This document shows, piece by piece, positions 1-7,427 of a stretch of DNA of 13,718 nt (the stretch's first letter is position 1; every line of letters begins with the position of its first letter). Below the pieces are notes generated by a model. That model was not told the DNA's origin, did not search any database, and saw nothing but the letters and a program-made list of their open reading frames with translations. Both the position numbers and the translations under genes were made by a program. Source of the stretch: an uncultured Porphyromonadaceae bacterium (GTDB taxonomy: Bacteria > Bacteroidota > Bacteroidia > Bacteroidales > Muribaculaceae); the NCBI GenBank assembly GCA_905193995.1, contig CAJJQT010000022.1, positions 1 to 13,718 on the forward strand, given 5' to 3'.

Positions 1-1321
1 CCGACATTGTCGACGAGATGGTGAATGACTGGGCTCCGCGGAATGCCGGTATGTACGTGGGCAGCTGGAGGCTCGGACCGGCCTTCGACCAGGTGATGCC
101 GTAGTCGTTGGAGATGTATACGGTGCCGTTGTTCATGCCGTCGGCCTTGCGGCCGCCGATGGCTACCAGTGTCGGGATCGAGCGTGTGGTCCAGTCGGCC
201 GCAGTGCGCACCGTGAAGTAAGGCGCCACGGCTATGCCTTCGAGGCCTTCTGGCAGGCCGCGTTTCGATATTTTGGCCCACGACGAACCGTCAAAACCCC
301 ATGTGTCGGCCGAGAGAGAGCCGTCGGCCTTGCGGCCGCCGACAATCAGCATCTGAGGCGTGTCGCTCATGGCGAACGCATATGTCACGGCCGGAGATGT
401 GCCGCTTACGGGCATCCCATGCGGCAGTGGAGTCGTTTTCGTGCCGGGATATGTCTGGAGTGTCCAGTTGCCGGCGTTGTCCTTTGCCGCGCCGGTCAGT
501 GTGGTGCCGTAGCCTCCGTATATGGCCGACCATGCGCGGCCGGTTGAGGCCCATGTCGAACCTTCGTCGGCCGAACGGTAAAGCATCCCGTCGCTACATA
601 TAATATAGAGGGCATCATCGGTGGCTGTGAATGTCTCAAGACGTGGGGCAGCCGGGAAGGTGACGCTCTTCTTGCTCCATTCGCCCATATCGGGGTCGGC
701 GCCGGTGATGGCGTCGAGGCTGCTCTGCAGCGTCGCCAGGCAGTAAGCGCCCTGAAATGCCGTCAGGCAGTGCAGCGTGTTGTTCTGACGCACGGTGCGT
801 TGTTCGGTCGGGTAGGAGAAGCTCGACGGGAGTGTGCGGCGGTCGAGCTGATCCCATGAAAGTGAGTCGGTGTTCTCTTTGTATACGTTCACCGTGATGG
901 TGTATGTGCGCTCGCACAGGCCGTCGGGCGACACAACGCGGAGTTTCACCGGATTGGTGAAATCGATCGTGTCCGATGAGTTGGTGATGTAGTTGTAGGT
1001 CGTGTCCGACTTTCCGGCGCGTTTCACTGTCAGCTCGGCTACGGAAAAGCCGTTGAGCGAAGTGATCACCGGCGTAAGGGCCGTCACTTTCGTGCCGTAA
1101 GGCATCGGTGTGGCGTTGTAAATCTGCCCTTTTATCAGATCGATGGAAAAGAATACCGAATCGAGGTTGGCGAGTATGCTGTCGTTTTTGCTAAGGTGGA
1201 AAGTGCGCACAGCCGCAGCCGAGTAGGTCTCTTCGACGTAGTCGGTAGTCGAGGAATTGCACGAGCTCAAAGCGGCTATCGACGCCCCCACAGCAAAACT
1301 TATTGCAAGCTTCTTTATCAT
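1..1321 (-). CDS. DUF6242-like lipoprotein with Kelch-type propeller repeats (3' end off window)
   Basis: This is a partial gene whose 3' end lies beyond the left edge; 440 codons are visible. Translation from the ATG at 1321 gives a lipoprotein signal peptide (MIKKLAISFAVG...) with lipobox L-S-S-C, lipidated Cys21. Residues about 35-150 form an N-terminal Ig-like domain that I recognise as the DUF6242 type of Bacteroidota (pattern around GQIYNATPMPYGT, then a conserved ...RTYTITVNVY strand). From about 200 onward come propeller-like repeats, with GGRKADG at 328-334 and again at 389-395, and paired phrases such as DEGSTW and DYGITW typical of Kelch/sialidase-like blades. A cell-envelope, probably surface, location is inferred; no enzymatic residues are evident and the ligand is unknown. 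It lies 91 nt downstream of ribD on the same strand but has its own -7 box, so independent expression is likely. DUF6242 is recognised from memory. Confidence 0.82.
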   Translation of the reverse strand, partial: MIKKLAISFAVGASIAALSSCNSSTTDYVEETYSAAAVRTFHLSKNDSILANLDSVFFSIDLIKGQIYNATPMPYGTKVTALTPVITSLNGFSVAELTVKRAGKSDTTYNYITNSSDTIDFTNPVKLRVVSPDGLCERTYTITVNVYKENTDSLSWDQLDRRTLPSSFSYPTEQRTVRQNNTLHCLTAFQGAYCLATLQSSLDAITGADPDMGEWSKKSVTFPAAPRLETFTATDDALYIICSDGMLYRSADEGSTWASTGRAWSAIYGGYGTTLTGAAKDNAGNWTLQTYPGTKTTPLPHGMPVSGTSPAVTYAFAMSDTPQMLIVGGRKADGSLSADTWGFDGSSWAKISKRGLPEGLEGIAVAPYFTVRTAADWTTRSIPTLVAIGGRKADGMNNGTVYISNDYGITWSKAGPSLQLPTYIPAFRGAQSFTISSTMS

Positions 1322-1344
1322 GATGAACAATATATTTCAGTTTG

Positions 1345-1352
1345 CAAAGTTA
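1345..1352 (-). promoter_or_regulatory. Candidate -7 box of the DUF6242 gene
   Basis: On the minus strand this reads TAACTTTG, an exact fit to the Bacteroidota -7 consensus TAnnTTTG, 23 nt before the ATG at 1321. An ATTG at 1375-1378 could serve as a poor -33 element with a 22-nt spacer, longer than the usual 19-20. The predicted leader is very short (about 17-20 nt). No Shine-Dalgarno is present. Confidence 0.45.
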
Positions 1353-1412
1353 TAACTTCGCACGAAAATTAGGGCAATAGTCGGGCGATAAATGATGTAA
1401 AAAGTATGAATT

Positions 1413-2432
1413 TTATAGGTTTTTAACGCTAAACAGTCCGTTGTTGGAGAATATCTCCACGCGGTTACCGTCAAAAATATCAGAATGTACGGGCTGCCGC
1501 GCCAGAACGGGCGCACGGACGGTCCCATGGCTGCCGAGTGCCTCGGGCGAGCTCTCCACGCGCGCCATATCCCACAAGCCGGAATTGATAAATGCCTGCA
1601 GCACAGTCGCTCCTCCTTCAACCAGAACTGAAGTTATACCTTTCTTGTATAACAAGCTCATTACCTGGCTGAGCGGGATTTCGCCGGTAAAAGTCAGAGG
1701 CTCTGATGCAGTTGATATGTCGGCTTTGCCGATTCGGCCGCGGCGGTCAAGGATTACGGGGCGGGGCTGCCTCGCTGCCGGCCATAGGCGACAGTCGAGA
1801 CGCGGCCTGTCGGCCAGAACGGTGCCTGAACCAACGAGGATTGCATCGTGTAGCGACCTCAGCCGGTGCGAGAGTGTCGAAGTCAGCATGTTCGAAAAGC
1901 GGTGCGGCAGACCGTCCGGTCGGTCGCTGTCGATGAAACCGTCGGACGACTGCGCCCATTTGAGTGTAATCCACGGCCGCTGCTGCTCGTGCGCGGTCAT
2001 GAAGCGGGCGTTGAGTTGCCGCGATTCTTCAGCCAGCATACCGGTGGCTACCTCCACTCCGGCCCGGCGCAGCATGGCTATGCCGCGGCCCGATACGCTT
2101 ACAAATGGATCAGTGGCGCCGACGACTACCCTCGGAATGCCGGTGCGGATAATCAGTTCGGCGCAGGGTGGCGTCTTGCCGTAGTGCGAGCAGGGCTCCA
2201 GGGTGACGTACATGGTCGAGTCGGCGAGCAGCGGCCGGTCAGACTCGCTGACCGAGGCGATCGCGTTGACTTCGGCATGGCCCTCTCCGCAGCGCCGGTG
2301 ATAGCCTTCGCCTATTATGCGGCCGTCGGGCGCCGCTATCACTGCGCCGACCATCGGATTGGGCGATGTGGCTCCGCGACCATGGGCGGCGAGTTCGAGA
2401 GCGCGCCGCATATATTTCTGATCAGGTTCCAT
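1413..2432 (-). CDS. ribD: Bifunctional riboflavin biosynthesis protein RibD (deaminase/reductase)
   Basis: RibD performs two cytosolic steps of riboflavin synthesis: hydrolytic deamination of the pyrimidinone made from GTP, then NADPH-dependent reduction of its ribosyl side chain. The 339-residue length is a little under the usual 360-370. The N-terminal deaminase domain (about 1-145) has the zinc site: H52-A-E54, with E54 the proton shuttle, and PCSHYGKTPPC giving C81 and C90. The SPNPMVG motif at 23-29 is also present. The reductase domain (about 152-339) has the substrate-side segment WITLKWAQSSDGFI, the VGSGTVLADRPRLDCR segment (200-215) and the nucleotide-binding VEGGATVLQAF (271-281). 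The start at 2432 gives the canonical MRRALELA helix near the N-terminus and lies 13 nt after a -7 box. No other riboflavin gene is adjacent and no FMN riboswitch is seen upstream. Confidence 0.96.
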   Translation of the reverse strand: MEPDQKYMRRALELAAHGRGATSPNPMVGAVIAAPDGRIIGEGYHRRCGEGHAEVNAIASVSESDRPLLADSTMYVTLEPCSHYGKTPPCAELIIRTGIPRVVVGATDPFVSVSGRGIAMLRRAGVEVATGMLAEESRQLNARFMTAHEQQRPWITLKWAQSSDGFIDSDRPDGLPHRFSNMLTSTLSHRLRSLHDAILVGSGTVLADRPRLDCRLWPAARQPRPVILDRRGRIGKADISTASEPLTFTGEIPLSQVMSLLYKKGITSVLVEGGATVLQAFINSGLWDMARVESSPEALGSHGTVRAPVLARQPVHSDIFDGNRVEIFSNNGLFSVKNL

Positions 2433-2445
2433 ATATAACGTGGTA

Positions 2446-2453
2446 CAAATTTA
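2446..2453 (-). promoter_or_regulatory. Candidate -7 box of ribD
   Basis: Reads TAAATTTG on the minus strand, an exact TAnnTTTG match, ending 13 nt before the ribD ATG. No TTTG is found 19-20 nt further upstream; only T-rich sequence is there. The leader would be a few nucleotides long, which leaves no room for a riboswitch. Confidence 0.42.
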
Positions 2454-2466
2454 AGAATATTTGTGC

Positions 2467-2525
2467 GTAAAATGTGATATTTTTACAGTTAAATTAAGTA
2501 AAAAATTATGATTTGTAGTCATAAT
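2467..2525. repeat. Two small inverted repeats in the divergent ribD / exported-protein promoter region
   Basis: The first repeat is GTAAAA (2467-2472) / TTTTAC (2481-2486) with an 8-nt centre. The second is ATTATGA (2505-2511) / TCATAAT (2519-2525) with a 7-nt centre. Both lie in the AT-rich 233-nt gap (2433-2665) between divergently transcribed genes and could be operators or chance features of AT-rich DNA. No open reading frame of note is seen in the gap. Confidence 0.3.
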
Positions 2526-2558
2526 ATCTCATACAATGCTGAAAATTGTGATAAAATT

Positions 2559-2590
2559 GTTGATATTTTGAAAAGATATTCATACCTTTG
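2559..2590 (+). promoter_or_regulatory. Candidate promoter of the three-gene exported-protein cluster
   Basis: TACCTTTG at 2583-2590 is an exact TAnnTTTG -7 box. GTTG at 2559-2562, 20 nt upstream, is a weak -33 element. Transcription would start near 2595-2598, giving a leader of about 70 nt before the ATG at 2666. This placement argues against the in-frame ATG at 2588, which overlaps the -7 box. Confidence 0.5.
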
Positions 2591-2665
2591 CCGCGTGTAA
2601 GCATAGATGAATACACAATTGTTAAAGTCGTTTATTTCCAATCATTAAAAGTAATACTTAATCCA

Positions 2666-4834
2666 ATGATGAAACTTCCCATGCCGTCGTTACTGACAGC
2701 GGCCGCTGTTCTGTTTTCTTACGCTGCGGCAAGTGCAGCAGTCGGCAACATCACCGGAGCTGTAGATCTGACCCGACAGGCCTATCGTCTCCACAACTTC
2801 CATGCGGCCTTCTCCGGCGAGCGCTCGGCACGCATCGAGGCCAACAACCGCATTGTCTTTCCCCAGCCATGGCGCGCCGACGGAGCCGATAGCTATAAGC
2901 CTAACCATACGCTCGGCATGGCCAGCAACTGCGGCGATATCGACGGGCCTGGCGGCAAGCTGTGGTACTATACGATCGATCTCGACAACAAGGCGATAGT
3001 CCACAACCAGTATTATACCGAACTTGTGCTCCAGGCATATCACATCAAGATATACGATGATAACCACAAGCTGGTGGGCACGATCGATGACAAGATGCGC
3101 TATGCATCCGACGAAGTCCGCGTGCCTCAGTGCGACGTGCTGCCTGTCGTCACGCGCCATTTCTTCAATACCGACGACCGCATGGAGATCGCCGTAGGAC
3201 TTGCTGTCAATTCCAGCACTCCCGGCATCAATCACTACCGCACCGTCGTATATCAGCTCGGCGGCGAGAAGGACGGCGAAGGCTACGACAAGATTGTATA
3301 CACGCTGCCCGAACTTGTGGCAGATGTGCTTGACGCCTCAGTGCCCGGCGGTCCCGAAGAATTCTATATGACACTGGCTCAGGAATTCATCATAGGCGAG
3401 TATCCGTCGGATCAGGACGGCACGCAGGCTGTATGGGACTATTATACCGGCAACTATATCCAGCTCGATACATACGGGAAGGCTGTCGACAGCAAGGGGC
3501 CATCGGTCATCACAAGCCACCGTGTCCATCATCTCAACCTTCCCGGCGACCAGGAGAGCGCCCAGTATATGATCGGCAAGATGGTCGACGGTGTGCCATA
3601 TCTGGTATACTCGCAGTATGAGGAGCCGTTGTTCACGCCGTTCTACAGCTATCTCGACGATATGGAGCAGCGCGAGACCAACAATCTGCTCATACAGGTC
3701 GACGCCCTGCGCGACGGCAAAGCCGAGACAGTGCAGACCACGCGCATCCCCGTAATACGTCCGACCGGCGAATACAACGCCGCCTTCTTCTCGATAGGCG
3801 ATCTCCGCTACCGCGAGGACATCGACAACAAGCATTACGGCACCGACGGAAAGTTTGCCTTTACCGTCCGCCGCAGCGACTATGTGAGCCTGGCTTCCGA
3901 ATCGGGTGTCAACAACTTCTATATCTATAAGCCCGACGGCACCCTGCATGCCGTGGTGTTCGAGAACGTTCTCGGCTTCAACATCATGACCGACGTTCCC
4001 GGCAAGGATCCTCAGGTGTTCTTCGTAAGCGCCGGCGATGCAGGTTATGTCTACAGCTTTTTCGATATGTATTCATGCAAGGTAGCGGCAAGTTTCCCGT
4101 ACATGCTTGAGGTCGAGGATTCCGACCCCGATGTCATGACCACCAACATCGACCGCGTGCCTTTCGGCGATTCATACCGATATGCAGCCGAGCTGCGCCT
4201 GCCCTCCGAGGAGGACGATATCGTGTATCTGCGCGTGGCATGGCTCGACAACCAGGGCAAGCACATCCGTACCGACGAAGTCAACATAGGCTCCAATGTG
4301 ATGTATCCCCAGTGTTTCATCAACGGCTCGGTGCTCCAGCCCGGTCTCATCCACAGCGACAGCGAGATGGAATATCTCGTCCTGATCAAGCGCGGCAAGG
4401 GCGACGGTTCGGTACAGGAGGAATGCTACATCGCCCAGCCACGTTCGGAAACAAACCCCGACGGTAAGCTGCTGATCTCGTTCCTTCCCGAGGAAAGGGG
4501 CAACCTCGCAGGCGTGTACATATATCCCGGCGCCGATACGCCGTTCCTGTCTGTCTCGTATATCGACTCCGGCCGCACGAGTATCGGCACGGATTACTAT
4601 AATCTGCCTCTTGACAAGGCTAATGGAATCACCGACACCTTCACTCCCGGCGATGACCTTACTGTAGCCCCCGACGGATGTCTGATCGTGGCCGGCGCAC
4701 CTGTGGAGATCTTTACTGTCCAGGGTCAGAAAGTGGCTCAGGGCGCTGCCGGGTCGACTGACATTACCGATCTTCCCGCCGGCATATACATCGCCCGCAG
4801 CGGCAGCTCGGTACGGAAATTTGTCAAGAAATAA
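2666..4834 (+). CDS. Exported protein of unknown function with T9SS type A-like C-terminal tail
   Basis: I do not recognise the main body of this 722-residue protein. The frame is open back to 2588, but the ATG at 2666 (or its neighbour at 2669) is preferred: it lies downstream of the predicted transcription start and immediately begins a signal peptide (MMKLPMPSLLTAAAVLF, likely cleaved after ASA near residue 24). The body is rich in aromatic and acidic residues with alternating short strands (examples: AVWDYYTGNYIQL, GVPYLVYSQYEEP, NNFYIYKPDGTLHAVV), suggesting a beta-propeller or other all-beta fold. No catalytic motif stands out. The last 65 or so residues match the T9SS type A sorting-domain pattern: PVEIFTVQGQKV, then LPAGIYIARSG, ending RKFVKK. 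Secretion across the outer membrane is inferred. The next gene, a C10 protease, begins 22 nt downstream, so co-transcription is likely; this protein could be a partner, target or unrelated cargo. Confidence 0.88.
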   Translation: MMKLPMPSLLTAAAVLFSYAAASAAVGNITGAVDLTRQAYRLHNFHAAFSGERSARIEANNRIVFPQPWRADGADSYKPNHTLGMASNCGDIDGPGGKLWYYTIDLDNKAIVHNQYYTELVLQAYHIKIYDDNHKLVGTIDDKMRYASDEVRVPQCDVLPVVTRHFFNTDDRMEIAVGLAVNSSTPGINHYRTVVYQLGGEKDGEGYDKIVYTLPELVADVLDASVPGGPEEFYMTLAQEFIIGEYPSDQDGTQAVWDYYTGNYIQLDTYGKAVDSKGPSVITSHRVHHLNLPGDQESAQYMIGKMVDGVPYLVYSQYEEPLFTPFYSYLDDMEQRETNNLLIQVDALRDGKAETVQTTRIPVIRPTGEYNAAFFSIGDLRYREDIDNKHYGTDGKFAFTVRRSDYVSLASESGVNNFYIYKPDGTLHAVVFENVLGFNIMTDVPGKDPQVFFVSAGDAGYVYSFFDMYSCKVAASFPYMLEVEDSDPDVMTTNIDRVPFGDSYRYAAELRLPSEEDDIVYLRVAWLDNQGKHIRTDEVNIGSNVMYPQCFINGSVLQPGLIHSDSEMEYLVLIKRGKGDGSVQEECYIAQPRSETNPDGKLLISFLPEERGNLAGVYIYPGADTPFLSVSYIDSGRTSIGTDYYNLPLDKANGITDTFTPGDDLTVAPDGCLIVAGAPVEIFTVQGQKVAQGAAGSTDITDLPAGIYIARSGSSVRKFVKK

Positions 4835-4856
4835 ATTCAGAGCAATCATTGCAAAA

Positions 4857-7382
4857 ATGAAAATTAGATACATTGCAATTCTGGCCCTCTTCGCCGTTCC
4901 GGCGGTCATGCAGGCCCGTACACTTTCCCCCGCGGAGGCGCTCGGCCGCATTGCCCCCCAAGCCGCCCCGCAGTCCGTCGCTGCCCGGATCCGTACGTCG
5001 GTCCCGGAACCTGTCTTTACATCCGTAACCCGCGGCGGCGATGCCGCAGTGTATGTCTTCGGAACTGCCAAGGCCGGCGAAGGCTTTCTCGTGGTCAGTG
5101 CCGACGACTGCGCGCAACCTCTGCTGGGCTATTCCGACTCCGGAACTTTCGATCCTGACGCCATACCGCCTCAGATGAAGTGGTGGCTCGAGGAATACTC
5201 GCGCCAGATCGAATATATGAATGCCCGCGGCATCACGGCCGGAGCGCCCATGCGCGTCGACCGTGCGCCTATCGCTCCCCAGATAAAGACCGACTGGGAC
5301 CAGGACGCTCCGTACAACAGTCAGTGTCCTATTTATGGTGCCTCGCGATGCTATACCGGCTGTGTGGCAACTGCCATGGCCCAGGTGATGAACTACTGGA
5401 AATATCCCGAACGCGGCAAAGGCTCCATCAGCTATGATTCCGAGTCGATACAGAAGCGTCTGACTCTCAATTTTTCGCTGAAGGCTTTCGATTGGGACAA
5501 TATGCGCGACATATATCTCGACAACAACTGGACCGACGCCGAAGCCGCTGCCGTGGCCTATCTGATGAAGGCCTGCGGCTACGCTGTGAAGATGGATTAC
5601 GGTACTGATTCGTCGGGCGCCCTGGCCATGTATATCTCGCGCGGTCTGGTCAAATATTTCGACTACGATCCGAACATCAGCTACGTTCTCCGTTCGTCGT
5701 ACCCCACAAGCCAGTGGGAGACTATGCTCTATGAGAACCTCCGCGACGTTGGACCCGTCCTCTACGGCGGCGGCTCGCAGATCGGCGGCGGCCATTCATT
5801 CGTCTGCGACGGCTACGACGGTAACGGCTACTTCCATTTCAACTGGGGATGGACCGGCATGAGCAACGGCTATTTCTCGCTCGACGCCCTGGATCCCTAT
5901 TCGCTCGGTGCCGGTGGAGGATCGGGCGGCGGCTACAACTTCACGCAGGATGCCGTGCTCGGTATTCAGCCTCCTACGGGCAAGCCTGCAGCAGAGCGTC
6001 CGAAGGCTATGATGCAGACCGGATCGCTTGTAGGCCGGATCGCCGAGAACGATTCGCTCAAGATCGGCCTTACCGGCGAGGGCGAGTGCATGTGGGTCAA
6101 CTATACTCCCGAGACCCTCCGTGTAGTCTTCGGTGCCATATTCGAGCCTGTCGGTAATCCCGACGCAGCCAAGGGTATGCAGGTGAGTGATATACGTTTT
6201 GAGATCCAGCCCGCTTACGGCACGGGGCCCGCATATTTCAAGCCTTTCGTGGACCTTCGGAAGGCCGGACTTGCCGACGGTACCTACAAGGTGACTTTCG
6301 CCACCCGCGCGGTAGGCACCGACAACGATGATGCCCAGCCCTGGGTGCCTGTAGGGCATTCGTGGGGCTTCTACAATTACTTTACGCTGTCCAAGAGCGG
6401 TGCCGACTATGCGGTCGTCAACGAGCCTCTGCCCGATGTACGTGTCACCAAAAGCGCTGTCGTGGGCGGCCTGTACTACGGCATGGTCAACAAGTTCAAG
6501 ATTACCGTTCAGAATAATTCCGATATAGAGATTTCGCGTGGCTTCGCTCCTGCCTTTGCTGTCGACGGACAGCTGAAAATGCTTGGCGAGAGCATCATGC
6601 TGACGCTGCCGCCGCATTCGACTGTCGAACGCGAGTGGACGACCCCGCTCTATCTCCTCGACCGCTACTTCGGTGTCGACAAGTCGGTGATCGTCGATAT
6701 GGCCTATTTCGACGAGACTACTTATACGTTCTTTTCGATTCCGAGAGCGCTTCCGGTAGTGATGCAGCCCAATCCGGGTGTGCCGCGCATTTCAGTCATA
6801 GGCTATCCTAAGGTGCTCAACGCGGAGGCCGTTTCGGAGACTGTCGATGGCGTCAATACCGTAATCTATCAGATCGCCGACAAAAACGACATACAGATTC
6901 AGGCCGACGTGCGTCTGCTTGGGGGGAAGTTCGCCTATCCGATGTACGCCTGCGTGGCCGCGCCTGCCCAGGATAACCCGAGCCAGATCGCTCTTGCCAC
7001 CTATGCGGGACATAATGTGATTTTTGACGAAGCAGGCACGACGCAGACTTTCACTACTTCTGTCAGCTTCCCCGAATGCGTGCCCGGACAGCGTTATATC
7101 GTCATGATGGGCTACAACTACGGCGGTCAGCTCGTGCAGATCGGGCCGAGTGTCTGCTACTTCCGTCAGGGACCGGCCGGGGTCGGGGATGTAGCTGTCG
7201 ACGCTGAATCAGTTCCGGTATTTGACGGCGCAGCCGTCATGGCCGACGGCCGTATCGACATATACGATCTCGGCGGTGCTGTCGTGGCGACGGGAGAAGA
7301 CCGCGTCGACACCGGTGCGCTCGCTCCGGGCGTCTACGTGGCTCGATCGCAGGGCGGCACACTAAAACTGTGCATCAACTAA
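4857..7382 (+). CDS. Secreted C10 family cysteine protease (streptopain/PrtT-like) with T9SS-like tail
   Basis: Peptidase family C10 enzymes are secreted papain-fold proteases made as inactive zymogens (streptococcal SpeB, Porphyromonas PrtT). This 841-residue protein has a signal peptide (MKIRYIAILALFAVPAVMQA, residues 1-20) and a Spi-like propeptide (about 22-140, with EGFLVVSADD and PPQMKWWLEEY). The protease domain (about 141-372) has catalytic Cys169 in TGCVATAMAQVMNYW, His313 in GGGHSFVCDGY, and Asn329-Trp330 in FHFNWGW, so the catalytic set is intact. Residues about 380-775 form a long beta-rich extension absent from SpeB. The tail has IDIYDLGGAVV and LAPGVYVARSQ, a T9SS type A-like pattern ending KLCIN rather than Lys-rich. 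The ATG at 4857 is chosen because it starts the signal peptide; an in-frame ATG at 4821 would overlap the preceding gene and add 12 charged residues. It is likely the enzymatic member of a three-gene operon. Confidence 0.93.
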   Translation: MKIRYIAILALFAVPAVMQARTLSPAEALGRIAPQAAPQSVAARIRTSVPEPVFTSVTRGGDAAVYVFGTAKAGEGFLVVSADDCAQPLLGYSDSGTFDPDAIPPQMKWWLEEYSRQIEYMNARGITAGAPMRVDRAPIAPQIKTDWDQDAPYNSQCPIYGASRCYTGCVATAMAQVMNYWKYPERGKGSISYDSESIQKRLTLNFSLKAFDWDNMRDIYLDNNWTDAEAAAVAYLMKACGYAVKMDYGTDSSGALAMYISRGLVKYFDYDPNISYVLRSSYPTSQWETMLYENLRDVGPVLYGGGSQIGGGHSFVCDGYDGNGYFHFNWGWTGMSNGYFSLDALDPYSLGAGGGSGGGYNFTQDAVLGIQPPTGKPAAERPKAMMQTGSLVGRIAENDSLKIGLTGEGECMWVNYTPETLRVVFGAIFEPVGNPDAAKGMQVSDIRFEIQPAYGTGPAYFKPFVDLRKAGLADGTYKVTFATRAVGTDNDDAQPWVPVGHSWGFYNYFTLSKSGADYAVVNEPLPDVRVTKSAVVGGLYYGMVNKFKITVQNNSDIEISRGFAPAFAVDGQLKMLGESIMLTLPPHSTVEREWTTPLYLLDRYFGVDKSVIVDMAYFDETTYTFFSIPRALPVVMQPNPGVPRISVIGYPKVLNAEAVSETVDGVNTVIYQIADKNDIQIQADVRLLGGKFAYPMYACVAAPAQDNPSQIALATYAGHNVIFDEAGTTQTFTTSVSFPECVPGQRYIVMMGYNYGGQLVQIGPSVCYFRQGPAGVGDVAVDAESVPVFDGAAVMADGRIDIYDLGGAVVATGEDRVDTGALAPGVYVARSQGGTLKLCIN

Positions 7383-7427
7383 TCTAATCATTTCCAATAT
7401 CAACTTTATTAACTTACAAGCAATTCT

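Noticed and set aside
2433..2520. FMN riboswitch upstream of ribD
   Set aside because: The region is AT-rich with none of the conserved GC-rich RFN segments, and the -7 box lies only 13 nt before the start codon, leaving no leader.
2690..3949. Long antisense reading frames opposite the first exported protein, and similar ones opposite the protease and repeat protein
   Set aside because: These are by-products of strong third-position GC bias in the real genes. They lack family features, signal peptides and promoters, and the plus-strand frames are convincing.
4821..4856. Upstream ATG at 4821 as start of the C10 protease
   Set aside because: It would overlap the preceding gene by 14 nt and put 12 polar/basic residues in front of a signal peptide that begins cleanly at the ATG at 4857.
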